A program made the position numbers and the translations under genes. A DNA stretch of 64,000 nt from the NCBI GenBank assembly GCA_031963465.1, contig JASSUG010000001.1:124001-188000 (forward strand). The letters run 5' to 3'. Of the stretch, positions 26,714 through 35,630 are shown in pieces. The notes beneath the pieces are model-generated. The model saw only the letters and a program-made list of their open reading frames with translations, was not told the origin of the DNA and did no database searches. The DNA is from Mycoavidus cysteinexigens_B. Its GTDB lineage: Bacteria > Pseudomonadota > Gammaproteobacteria > Burkholderiales > Burkholderiaceae. The first letter of the stretch is position 1, and every line of letters starts with the position of its first letter.

Positions 26714-28564
26714 GTGCGCCCAGCATGGGCGCACTCCTGGGGGTGTAAGTCCCCCCACAAGTAGACCATAACGAGTGAAGTGAAGCGCAACTGCATGAGG
26801 GCGACCGATTGTGGGGAGGAAGCGTGGATCGTAATCTGCGAGCCGATGAACAAGAACCAGATAGGAGGCGGTGCCGAGTAGGGCGAGCGGGCAAAAAACC
26901 GCGAAGCTCTCATGGTCAAGACAAGGTGTCGTATATCTGGCGGTTGTGCAGAGAAGGAGTGCGTTCTTACCTGGGGAGATCTCGCCTCATGCCTGAAAGG
27001 GCAACGGTGTCGAGCCGGAGCGAGAAGTCAGCAGAGATCGTAGTAGTCACAGGATATGCCGGTGAGGCTGAGGCCAGTGACGAAGGGTCAAACGAGAAGG
27101 AGTGTTTAACGTCATGTCGATGCGGCAAGCAATGCGTCAGATGCCCGTGCAAATGGGGCGAGTGGGAGTAGCGTGCGGTGAAGCCGCGCGTGTACCTGTG
27201 AGCGACGAAGCTCGCCGTCCGCGACATGAATCCGGGAACACAGGGCCAGCACTGCTGGAAGCAGTGCTGGCGAGAGAAAACCTGAAGCAGGCGCTCAGGC
27301 GTGTGCGGTCCAACAAAGGAGCCGCTGGTGTAGACGGTCTGGACATAGATCAGACTACTCGCCATTTGGTGACAGCGTGGCCGATGATTCGCGAGCAACT
27401 GTTACAGGGGACGTACCGGCCCAGTCCGGTACGGCGGGTAGCTATCCCAAAACCAGACGGCCTAGGTGAGCGCGAGCTCGGCATCCCGACGGTGACGGAT
27501 CGGCTAATCCAGCAAGCCCTGTTGCAGGTGTTGCAGCCAATTTTAGACCCTCAATTCAGCGAGCACAGCTATGGCTTTCGGCCTGGACGGCGTGCACACG
27601 ACGCGGTGTTAGCCGCGCAGTCGTACGTGCAGTCAGGTCGGCGGATTGTGGTAGACGTTGATTTGGAGAAATTCTTCGATCGAGTCAATCACGACATCTT
27701 GATTGGTCGCTTGCAGAAACGTATTGGCGACGCCAGAGTAATTCGGCTGATCCGAGCGTATTTGAACAGTGGCATCATGGACGGCGGGGTGGTCCAGCAA
27801 AGGCATCAGGGGACGCCCCAAGGCGGTCCGCTATCCCCATTGCTGGCCAACGTACTGCTCGACGAAGTGGACCAAGAATTGGAAAGGCGAGGCCATTGTT
27901 TCGTGCGCTATGCTGACGACGCGAACGTATACGTTCGTAGCCGCCGCGCTGGTGAGCGAGTGATGGCGCTGCTGCGACGCTTGTATGGTCGGTTGCGTCT
28001 GAAGGTTAACGAGGCCAAGAGTGCAGTGGCGAGTGTGTTTGGCCGCAAGTTCTTAGGCTATAGCCTGTGGGTGGCAACTGGCGGAGTAGTGAAGCGCAAG
28101 GTGGCGGCTAAACCGCTGCAGGCGTTTAAATATCGCATCCGTAGGATGACCCGTCGCTCCGGCGGGCGCAGTATGAAGGAGGTAGTAGAGCGACTACGGC
28201 CCTATTTGTTGGGATGGAAGGCATACTTCCAACTGGCGCAAACGCCCGGTGTGTGGTTAAAACTGGACGAATGGTTGCGTCATCGGCTGCGTGCCATCCA
28301 GCTTAAACATTGGCGCCGTGGCCCCACTATCTACCGGGAACTGCGTGCGTTGGGCGCCTCCTCCGAGATAGCGCGACAAGTGGCGGCGAATGCCCGCTGC
28401 TGGTGGCGCAATAGCGATCGTGCCATCAATCGGGTGCTGACCATTGCTTACTTCGACCAACTCGGCCTGCCCCGACTCTCATGACCTCAACTTCTCGAAC
28501 CGCCCGGTGCGGACCCGCATGCCGGGTGGTGTGGCAGGGGCGCAGCCTTAGGGCTGTCCCCTAT
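26714..28564 (+). mobile_element. Group IIC intron, about 1.85 kb
   Basis: The 5' end GTGCGCCCAGCATGGGCGC follows directly on the T run of a terminator, the insertion site typical of class C introns. Near the 3' end, domain V is recognised as ACCGCCCGG-TGCGGACCCGCA-TGCCGGGTGGT, with domain VI ending CCCCTAT at 28564. It encodes a reverse transcriptase/maturase without an endonuclease domain, as class C does. The boundaries are read by comparison with the second intron and should be good to a few bases. Confidence 0.85.
27102..28484 (+). CDS. ltrA: Group II intron reverse transcriptase/maturase
   Basis: About 456-460 residues, depending on a GTG at 27102 or the ATG at 27114; AAGGAG lies at 27096. 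RT motifs run in order: RVRSNKGAAGVDG, IPKPDGLGERELGIPTVTDRLIQQALLQVL, YGFRPGRRAHDAV, VVDVDLEKFFDRVNHDIL (first catalytic Asp), HQGTPQGGPLSPLLANV, and the YADD box in FVRYADDANVYV. The maturase/thumb region follows (YLLGWKAYFQLAQTP). No HNH domain is present. It splices the intron and reverse-transcribes it into target DNA. The frame appears intact, so the element may be active. Confidence 0.95.
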   Translation: MFNVMSMRQAMRQMPVQMGRVGVACGEAARVPVSDEARRPRHESGNTGPALLEAVLARENLKQALRRVRSNKGAAGVDGLDIDQTTRHLVTAWPMIREQLLQGTYRPSPVRRVAIPKPDGLGERELGIPTVTDRLIQQALLQVLQPILDPQFSEHSYGFRPGRRAHDAVLAAQSYVQSGRRIVVDVDLEKFFDRVNHDILIGRLQKRIGDARVIRLIRAYLNSGIMDGGVVQQRHQGTPQGGPLSPLLANVLLDEVDQELERRGHCFVRYADDANVYVRSRRAGERVMALLRRLYGRLRLKVNEAKSAVASVFGRKFLGYSLWVATGGVVKRKVAAKPLQAFKYRIRRMTRRSGGRSMKEVVERLRPYLLGWKAYFQLAQTPGVWLKLDEWLRHRLRAIQLKHWRRGPTIYRELRALGASSEIARQVAANARCWWRNSDRAINRVLTIAYFDQLGLPRLS

Positions 28565-28739
28565 GCCGATGTCTGTTACATTTGTCGGGTACTTCTTACA
28601 TACTTGGTTTTTAGAGTGGCAATGCGCTTGCTGGTTGGCACTTATTCGATTAGGGTGTGGGCAAAAGTGGTTTTGCCTGAATTGAAAAAATGAACCAGTT
28701 TTGAGGACTGTGCAGACTTTGTCGATGGCGGGAAGGGTT

Positions 28740-28814
28740 TGGTGGGCGATAGTGGGATCGAACCACTGGCTTCCACCGTGTGAAGGTGGCACTCTACCGC
28801 TGAGTTAATCGCCC
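28740..28814 (-). tRNA. tRNA-Val (anticodon CAC)
   Basis: The cloverleaf is complete on the minus strand. The acceptor GGGCGAT pairs with ATCGCCC, followed by A73 and an encoded CCA. The D arm carries AGCGGTAGAG. Anticodon stem CCACC/GGTGG holds loop TTCACAC, giving anticodon CAC (codon GUG). The T arm is CAGTGGTTCGATCCCACT. Confidence 0.95.
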
Positions 28815-28833
28815 TAATTGACTGTTTGATATA

Positions 28834-28853
28834 GCTACGCATGCATGCGTAGC
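28834..28853. repeat. Perfect 20-bp palindrome
   Basis: GCTACGCATGCATGCGTAGC lies 19 bp upstream of the tRNA-Val 5' end and about 320 bp before the WD40 gene. No T run follows on either strand, so it is more likely a protein-binding site or cruciform than a terminator. Confidence 0.85.
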
Positions 28854-29170
28854 AAAAACGATAATCTTATCAGATAAAGGGCAGGGACTACCACTTTTTG
28901 TTGTCCAGCTTACATTGCCCCCTCATCGTATCCTTAGAATAAAGGCCACAGCCGCACCAAGTGGTCAGCGTGATTGAGTGTAGAAAACGGCCGTTTTTTG
29001 CACTATTGGGGTCGGGGTAGGTTTGCTCAACTCAATGCCATATTCATTATATTTTTAAGCTTGCCAGCCTGGCACTCTCCCTTGTTACAATGGAAATTTT
29101 TAACTATTCGTAAAAATGACACAATGTCAGATTACGTTATTTTGCAGCTCATAAGATTGAAACAGTCTTG

Positions 29171-31057
29171 ATGAATTGCAAAGAGATATCAATTCAATTA
29201 AACAAAAGAAAATTTATGCTGACTCCTATTTCGCATGCTGCGATGACGCACTATCCGGCGGCACAAAAACTTACAGCATCCTCACTGTCCTTACTGCCGT
29301 TAGAAATTCGAGAAAAAATAGAAGATCTGCTAGATTTTTCGAGTCAGCAGGCTTTATTTAAAGCGTTGACTACAGTCACTCACGGTGGTGAAATTATTGA
29401 TTCGCCTGCGCTAAAGCTACACCTAATTAACAAGAAGATTCAGGCGAAATATCGGGGGACTTTAATCAGCTCAGATGAAGAGTTAAAAAGATTTTCATTC
29501 AGTCAATTGCAAAAATTATCAGACCTGTGTCCACTCGATCAAATTTTAGAGAAATCTCAACTTTTTGAGCTGGTCTGTCTTGTTAATGACCCAGAGATAC
29601 TGAGATTTTTACAAGTAAAGGTCCAACAGGACGTCTCATTAAAGCAAAAGCTACTGAATTGGGTCGAAAGATCCAAAACGGAAGACGTGCAACCCATGGC
29701 GGCAAATGCGTTAACACTATTAGTCAAGGCTGGCGTAAGTTTAAGTGGGCGAGATTTACGTGGGATACGCGTTCCTGGGGCGGATCTGAGTAGGGGGGTA
29801 TTTGATTCTGCGCAATTGCAAGGGGCGGATTTACGGAAGGTTAATCTTCACATGAGCTGGTTGCGTCAGGCAAATTTGAGCGGTGCGCAAATGGCAGGCG
29901 TGCGCTTTGGGGAATTGCCTTTTCTACAAGAAAACAGTGCGGTGGACATCTGCGTGTATTCACCCGATGGTAAAACTTGTGCCATAGGTCTTCAGCATGG
30001 TTTTATCAGTGTGTATGACACGTCAAACTGGAAAAAAGCGCATACCTTAAGCGGGCGTTTCAGTTCTGCTCTTCGCCTGGTGTATTCACCCAGCAGCCAG
30101 CAGATTGCCTCCACCAATACTGTCTGGGCTGTACAACTGTGGGACATACAAACCGGACAACTCAGCCACACATTAAACGGACATACCGATTGGGTGAATA
30201 GCTTGATGTATTCGCCCAACGGACAGCAGATTGTCTCCGGCAGTAGTGACAAGACAGTGCGACTGTGGGATACGCAAACGGGTCAACTCAGCTACACCTT
30301 ACACGGACATACTTCTAGTGTTTCTAGCGTGGCGTATTCGCCCAACGGACGGCAGGTTGCCTCCGGCGGTGATGACCAGACCGTACGGCTGTGGGACGCA
30401 CAAACGGGTCAACTCAGCCACAGCTTAAGCGGACATACCCAGGAGATTAGGAGCGTGGTGTATTCGCCCAACGGACAGCAGATCGCTTCCGGCGGCCATG
30501 ACCAAACTGTGCGACTGTGGGACGCGCAAACAGGTGAACTCAGCCACAGCCTAAGCGGGCATACCAATTGGATTAAGAGTTTGGTGTATGCGCCCAATGG
30601 ACGGCAGATCGCCTCCAGCAGTTATGACAAGAGCGTGCGGCTATGGGACACGCAAACGGGTCAACTTAGCCATACCTTAAGCGGGCATACTCCTTTTGCT
30701 ACTAGCATGGTGTATGCGCCCAATGGACGGCAGATCGCCTCCAGCAGTTATGACACGAGCGTGCGACTGTGGGATACGCAAACGGGTCAACTTAGCCATA
30801 CCTTAAGCGGGCATACCAGTGGTATTAATAGCGTCGCATATTCGCCCGATGGACAGCAGATCGCTTCCTGCAGCAAGGACCAGACCGTACGGTTGTGGAA
30901 CGCGCACACTGCTCAACTTAGCCAAGCTTTAAGCGGTCATACTACTTATGTTGGGGAAGTGGTGCATTCGCCCAACGGACAACAGGTCGCCTCCGGTAGC
31001 GAAGACACTACCGTGCGGCTGTGGGACGCTCAGTCCGGTCAACTCAGCCATCGTTAA
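29171..31057 (+). CDS. F-box-like/pentapeptide/WD40-repeat protein, 5' part of a frameshifted gene
   Basis: About 628 residues from ATG 29171; no strong ribosome-binding site helps choose among 29168, 29171 and 29216. Near residue 42 the segment LLPLEIREKIEDLLDFSSQQALFKAL resembles a eukaryotic F-box (inference). Residues about 195-250 form pentapeptide-like repeats (GADLSRGVFDSAQLQGADLRKV). About nine WD40 blades follow, with spaced GHT and TVRLWD motifs. The frame stops at 31057, where one base is missing relative to neighbouring blades, and blades continue in the next frame. The full protein would have about 970 residues and 16 WD units. It shares its pentapeptide, WD40 and tail with the NACHT protein at 47920 but lacks NACHT. 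Confidence 0.8.
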   Translation: MNCKEISIQLNKRKFMLTPISHAAMTHYPAAQKLTASSLSLLPLEIREKIEDLLDFSSQQALFKALTTVTHGGEIIDSPALKLHLINKKIQAKYRGTLISSDEELKRFSFSQLQKLSDLCPLDQILEKSQLFELVCLVNDPEILRFLQVKVQQDVSLKQKLLNWVERSKTEDVQPMAANALTLLVKAGVSLSGRDLRGIRVPGADLSRGVFDSAQLQGADLRKVNLHMSWLRQANLSGAQMAGVRFGELPFLQENSAVDICVYSPDGKTCAIGLQHGFISVYDTSNWKKAHTLSGRFSSALRLVYSPSSQQIASTNTVWAVQLWDIQTGQLSHTLNGHTDWVNSLMYSPNGQQIVSGSSDKTVRLWDTQTGQLSYTLHGHTSSVSSVAYSPNGRQVASGGDDQTVRLWDAQTGQLSHSLSGHTQEIRSVVYSPNGQQIASGGHDQTVRLWDAQTGELSHSLSGHTNWIKSLVYAPNGRQIASSSYDKSVRLWDTQTGQLSHTLSGHTPFATSMVYAPNGRQIASSSYDTSVRLWDTQTGQLSHTLSGHTSGINSVAYSPDGQQIASCSKDQTVRLWNAHTAQLSQALSGHTTYVGEVVHSPNGQQVASGSEDTTVRLWDAQSGQLSHR

Positions 31058-32082
31058 GTGGACATACCGATTCTGTTGGGAGCGTGGTGTATTCGCCTAA
31101 GGGACAGCAGATTGCTTCCGGCAGTCGTGACCAGACCGTGCGGCTGTGGGATGCGCAATCCGGCCAACTCAGCCATGCTTTAAACGGGCATACCGCTTAT
31201 GTTGGAAGCGTGGTGTATTCGCCCAACGGAGAGCAGATTGCTTCCGGTAGTCGTGACCAGACCGTGCGATTGTGGAACCCGCAATCTGGACAACTTAGCC
31301 ACATCTTAATTGGGCATACTGCTGAACTTTCGAGAGTAGTGTATTCGTCTAACGGACAGCAGATTGCTTCCGGCAGTAATGATCGGACCGTGCGGCTGTG
31401 GAACGCGCAAACGGGTCAACTCAGCCACACCTTAAGCGGACATACCTCTGGTGTTAGTAGCGTAATGTATTCACCCAATAGCCAGCAGATTGCCTCTAGC
31501 AGTTATGATCGGACTGTACGGCTATGGGACACACAAACCGGTCAACTCAGCCATGCCTTAAACGGGCATACCGATTTTGTTGAAAGCGTGGTGTATTCGC
31601 CCAACGGACAGCAGGTTGCCTCCTGCAGTCGTGACCAGACCGTGCGGCTATGGGATGCGCAAACGGGCCAACTTAGCCACACCTTACATGGACATACCGA
31701 TTGGGTTAATAGCGTGGCTTACTCGTCCAACGGACAGCAGATCGCCTCCTGCAGTTGGGATTGGACCGTGCGGCTGTGGCATATCACCTCGGGTCAATGT
31801 GATGCGGTGATTCAAGGTTTTAGCGGACCAGTCGCTAGCCTTGCCTGGAAAACGACCCCTGATGGCAACTACTTGGTGACGGGTTGTGACGATAAATCCG
31901 TGCGCAGGTGGCAAGTGATAAAGGAGGGAGAAAAATATAAGGTAGTTCTTTGCTGGAGTTCGACGCATGACGTTTTGACAACGACAGAGACCTTAATCGA
32001 GGGCGTACAGGGATTAAGCCCTCTCGATGAGCAGCTATTAAAGCAACGCGGGGCCGTGGGGAAGCCGGGGCTTCACGCTTAG
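31021..32082 (+). pseudogene. 3' part of the frameshifted WD40 gene
   Basis: It continues the preceding gene in another frame with about seven further blades (DQTVRLWD, DRTVRLWN, DWTVRLWH), then a degenerate last blade and a 55-residue tail (VVLCWSSTHDVLTTTETLIEGVQGLS). The tail is conserved in the 47920 protein. There is no independent start or ribosome-binding site. At about 31047-31062 the text GCCAT-CGTTAAGTGG is one base shorter than the repeated GCCATGCTTTAAACGG, so a single deletion explains the break. Sequencing error, true decay or frameshifting cannot be told apart. Confidence 0.75.
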
Positions 32083-32386
32083 CCGAAACAGACAAGCGAG
32101 TAAAGAGTGTGGCCGTTGAGGCATTTTAATTCGAAGCATCCTTATGCTGTTTAGCAGGAGGGCAATAATTGTTTAGCAGATGACTTCATTTAACGCTCTT
32201 TACCTCTAAATATGAAGCAATTATGGCGCAGTTTCTATAATCGTGCCATAAAAGTGGCGCGGTTATAGAAACTGCGCCACTTTTTGAGCGCGGGCGTACT
32301 AGGGGTAGGGGTCGCGGTAGGGACACTCGTTACCGAGTGCCCCCGCACAGATTTGTACAAGCGCAATTAACGTATACGGCTCCTAC
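32083..32386 (+). terminator. Intergenic region with a long inverted-repeat terminator at 32224-32285
   Basis: Perfect 17-bp arms TGGCGCAGTTTCTATAA (32224-32240) and TTATAGAAACTGCGCCA (32263-32279) enclose a loop that itself pairs (GTGCCA/TGGCGC). CTTTTTG follows on the plus strand. It ends transcription after the WD40 gene and may be a small mobile palindrome. The rest of the roughly 300-bp gap shows nothing. Confidence 0.65.
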
Positions 32387-33097
32387 TTATTCAATGCTGC
32401 TACGCCATACACTTTGGATTTTTGCGGTTTTTTCTAATTCGTCTAATACAGTGCTATGGGCCGCGATTTCATCTGGTGTCGCACGCAGTACCGGCAATAT
32501 GAGTTGCTCAAGTGCGATCGACGCATGGTGACGGGTATCGGCGGAGGGCTCGTTCAGCGTATCCAGCAATAGGTTCTCCTGGCCACGTGTCATGGCCAGG
32601 TAAACTAAAGCGAGTAGCTCAGCATCAAGGAGCGCGCCATGCAAGGTCCGGTGCGCGTTACTAATGCTAAAGCGTTCGCATAACGCATCAAGCGAGTTGC
32701 GTTTGCCGGGAAAGATCTGCCTTGCATGGACGAGCGTATCGATCACTTCTGTGCCGCACTGTTGATTAAATGGCGCCAGGCCGAGTAAGGCTAATTCGGC
32801 ATCCAGAAATCCGACGTCGAAGGGCGCATTATGAATAATAATTTGTGCGCCTTTGACAAAATCGCATAGTTCGCTGGCGATTTGAGCGAATTTGGGTTTA
32901 TCGCTTAAAAATTCAGTGGTTAGCCCGTGTACCGCCAGCGCACCTGGGTCGCTGTCACGCTCTGGGTTGATATAAAAATGTAGATGGTTGCCGGTGAGTT
33001 GGCGGTTGATGAGCTCAATACAGCCAATTTCAATAATACGATCGCCGCCACGGGCTTTCAGGCCGGTCGTTTCAGTATCGAGTACAAGTTGGCGCAT
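32387..33097 (-). CDS. dnaQ: DNA polymerase III epsilon subunit (proofreading exonuclease)
   Basis: 236 residues from ATG 33097 (MRQLVLDTETTG, the family start); an upstream GTG adds four residues. Exo motifs are LVLDTETTGL (I), IIHNAPFDVGFLDAEL (II) and TLHGALLDAELLALVYL (IIIepsilon, with His/Asp). It removes mismatched 3' nucleotides during replication. The C-terminal tail contacts the alpha subunit. It is convergent with the WD40 gene. Confidence 0.95.
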   Translation of the reverse strand: MRQLVLDTETTGLKARGGDRIIEIGCIELINRQLTGNHLHFYINPERDSDPGALAVHGLTTEFLSDKPKFAQIASELCDFVKGAQIIIHNAPFDVGFLDAELALLGLAPFNQQCGTEVIDTLVHARQIFPGKRNSLDALCERFSISNAHRTLHGALLDAELLALVYLAMTRGQENLLLDTLNEPSADTRHHASIALEQLILPVLRATPDEIAAHSTVLDELEKTAKIQSVWRSSIE

Positions 33098-33152
33098 AAA
33101 TGTTTCCACTGAGATGGATTATCTCGGTTCTGTTTTGGGTGAATAGAGCGGG

Positions 33153-34745
33153 TTAATTTGAGGCTATTTTTCGCGCCGGCAGCGAGCTTTGGGCTTTGGT
33201 CTTAGGGGGTTTGATTGGCCCAACTTTTGCTTTGTGCTTGACTACGGTTTTTTTCGCGTTGAGTTTAACAGTTCGTGCCTTGGCTGTCGGCGGCAGTGGT
33301 CGCACGCGCAGCTTAGCTTTAACCAACGTAGGTTTTTGGCTGGTCGGAACGTGCAGCATCACAATCTGCCCAGGCGCGAGCTTGGTGCGTTTGGTATGGT
33401 TCCAGGCTTGAATTTGGGCAACCGGGATACGATAGCGCTTAGCAAAGGCGGCCATGGTTTCATGCCGGCGTACCCGAATCAACATTTTGCGGGTGTCTGG
33501 CACATCCGGCTCAAGTGCGAAGACCGCATTTTCTGCGATATAGGCGCTGATATCTTCATCGTCTGCGGCTTTGACTTTGGGTATCAGTACCGTAGAGCCT
33601 GGCTTGAGGCGCATGCCAACCGGAATTTTATTGATCGCAGATAAGGTTGCTGGATCAACGCCGATTTTTGCTGCCAGCGCCGTTGTGCGTTCGCGTTTGG
33701 TAACGGTATAGGTAGTCCAGCTTGAGAGTAGACCTTGATAGTTATTTAGGCCTTGCTCAAACATTTGTGCATTTTCAAATGGCAACAAAATTTGTGGCTG
33801 CGTCGCCCCTAAAATAATCGGTTTTGAAAACGATGGATTGAGTGCGTGAAAGGCATCAACCGATAAGCCGGCAAGCTGTGCGGCTATCGCAACGTCGATA
33901 TCGCGCGCCGTCGTCACGGTGACAAAGTAGGGATGGTCTGGAATTGACGGCAGCGTTAAGCCATACTTTTGTGGTTGCGCAACGATATCTTTAACCGCTT
34001 GTAATTTGGGTACGTAATGACGCGTTTCTTTAGGTATTTTTAGGCTGAGGTAATCGGTTGGCAAACCTGCTTTGCGATTACGCGCGATGGCGCGCAAGAT
34101 ATTGCCTTCTCCCCAATTATACGCGGCTAGGGCGAGGCGCCAATCGCCAAACATACTGTGTAGCTTAGCTAAGTAATCGAGCGCGGCATTGGTTGAAGCG
34201 AGTACATCGCGGCGTTCATCTAAGAAAATATTTTGTTTGAGATTATAACTGCGTCCGGTCCCCGGGATAAATTGCCACATCCCTGCCGCTTTAGCGACTG
34301 ACAGGGCTTGTGGGTTATAGGCGGATTCAATAAACGGCAGCAACGCAAGCTCAGTGGGCATATTGCGTGCTTCCAGCGCTTCTACAATATGATAAAGATA
34401 CAGTTTGGAACGCTCGGTCATGCGCTGGACATATTCAGGCCGCGCAGCATACCAAGACAGTTGTGTTTGCGCTAGGTCAGTTTTCAGATCTGGCATCTGA
34501 AAACCGCGCCGGATACGGCTCCATAGATCAGCCGAATGCCCGCTATGGGCATCGACGGAATCATGGTCAAGGTCAATCGTTTGATCAACATTGGCGGGTT
34601 TAAAACGAACTGCGAAAGAAGAGAAAAAAGAAGCGCGCTCATCTGCGGTGGACAGCGTGTTCTCAGGATTAGCGGGCAGCCTACTGGCGCAGGAGGCTAA
34701 TAATATGGCCGATGCGACCCATAGCACACTAAAGATGAATCTCAT
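33153..34745 (-). CDS. mltD: Membrane-bound lytic murein transglycosylase D with LysM domains
   Basis: About 530 residues from ATG 34745. The signal sequence MRFIFSVLWVASAILLASC ends in a lipobox-like LASC, predicting an outer-membrane lipoprotein. The SLT domain carries the catalytic Glu in LLPFIESAYNPQALSVAKAAGMWQFIPGTGR and the AYNWGEGN motif. Two LysM peptidoglycan-binding modules follow (YTVTKRERTTALAAKIG...; VRRHETMAAFAKRYRIP...). A Lys/Pro-rich basic tail of about 50 residues closes the protein. It cleaves glycan strands during wall turnover. Confidence 0.93.
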   Translation of the reverse strand: MRFIFSVLWVASAILLASCASRLPANPENTLSTADERASFFSSFAVRFKPANVDQTIDLDHDSVDAHSGHSADLWSRIRRGFQMPDLKTDLAQTQLSWYAARPEYVQRMTERSKLYLYHIVEALEARNMPTELALLPFIESAYNPQALSVAKAAGMWQFIPGTGRSYNLKQNIFLDERRDVLASTNAALDYLAKLHSMFGDWRLALAAYNWGEGNILRAIARNRKAGLPTDYLSLKIPKETRHYVPKLQAVKDIVAQPQKYGLTLPSIPDHPYFVTVTTARDIDVAIAAQLAGLSVDAFHALNPSFSKPIILGATQPQILLPFENAQMFEQGLNNYQGLLSSWTTYTVTKRERTTALAAKIGVDPATLSAINKIPVGMRLKPGSTVLIPKVKAADDEDISAYIAENAVFALEPDVPDTRKMLIRVRRHETMAAFAKRYRIPVAQIQAWNHTKRTKLAPGQIVMLHVPTSQKPTLVKAKLRVRPLPPTAKARTVKLNAKKTVVKHKAKVGPIKPPKTKAQSSLPARKIASN

Positions 34746-34820
34746 TAGGGCAAGAATTCCAGGTAAAGCCGTGAAAAGTACAAGCATAGCAGGGAAGCTT
34801 AACTTGTTTTCAACCGTATT

Positions 34821-35621
34821 TTAACTAAAGTGGTCTTTCCATTCACGCAGTGCGATAAATGTAGCGAGCCGATCGCCTGCTGGCACAGCAAGCCGCTGCT
34901 GTATCTCTGCTTGGTCAACTCGTAAGAAGGGATTAACGCGTTTTTCGTGAGCCAAAGTCGTGGGTACGGTTGGCTTACCCTGTGCGCGCAGGGCGTGGGC
35001 TTGGCGCTGCCAGGTGGATAAGTCTAAATTATTCGGCTCGCACGCTAACGCAAAGCGGATATTCGCTAGCGTATATTCGTGTCCGCAGTGTACGCGCGTG
35101 GCGCTGGGCAACGCGGCTAACGCATCGAGTGAGGCGAGCATCTGCTGCGGCGTACCTTCAAATAGACGGCCACAGCCGCTAGCAAAAAGCGTATCGCCGC
35201 AGAATACGCGAGGCGCTGTCTGCTGTGCGCCTTTGATGAAATAAGCCAGATGGTCATTTGTATGGCCGGGTATTTCAAGCACGGCAAATTCTAACTGCGG
35301 TGCTAACAGACATACCGTATCATTATGTTTGAGCGGGTGCGTGACGGTGTCGATGGTCTGCTGCGCTGGGCCATATACAGGGACGTTCCACCTGCTAAGT
35401 AGGCTCGCGACGCCAGCGGTATGATCATAATGATGATGGGTGAGTAAAATAGCGCTTAAATGCCAGCCACGCTCGCGCAATTGAGCGATGACCGGCGTTG
35501 CATCGCCTGGGTCGACCACGAATGCAGCTTGGCCATCCGATACCAACCAAATATAGTTGTCTTGAAACGCGGGGACTGCTATGTACTCAAGTAATTTGCG
35601 AGCGGTAAATGACGTATTCAT
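34821..35621 (-). CDS. gloB: Hydroxyacylglutathione hydrolase (glyoxalase II)
   Basis: About 266 residues from ATG 35621. The metallo-beta-lactamase metal motif THHHYDHTAG is present, with further ligands in IPGHTNDHL and FCGDTLFASGCGRLFEGT. The C-terminal glutathione-binding region has HEYTLANIRFALACEPNN. It hydrolyses S-D-lactoylglutathione to lactate and glutathione in methylglyoxal detoxification. It is divergent from the methyltransferase gene, with only 9 bp between starts. Confidence 0.95.
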   Translation of the reverse strand: MNTSFTARKLLEYIAVPAFQDNYIWLVSDGQAAFVVDPGDATPVIAQLRERGWHLSAILLTHHHYDHTAGVASLLSRWNVPVYGPAQQTIDTVTHPLKHNDTVCLLAPQLEFAVLEIPGHTNDHLAYFIKGAQQTAPRVFCGDTLFASGCGRLFEGTPQQMLASLDALAALPSATRVHCGHEYTLANIRFALACEPNNLDLSTWQRQAHALRAQGKPTVPTTLAHEKRVNPFLRVDQAEIQQRLAVPAGDRLATFIALREWKDHFS

Positions 35622-35630
35622 TGGAGCATC

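Noticed and set aside
26809..27171. 120-codon plus-strand frame at the start of the first group II intron
   Set aside because: It lies in the structured domain I-IV RNA region and overlaps the maturase start. No protein match.
29992..30597. Minus-strand frames opposite the WD40 gene
   Set aside because: They repeat with the WD40 period and are antisense artefacts.
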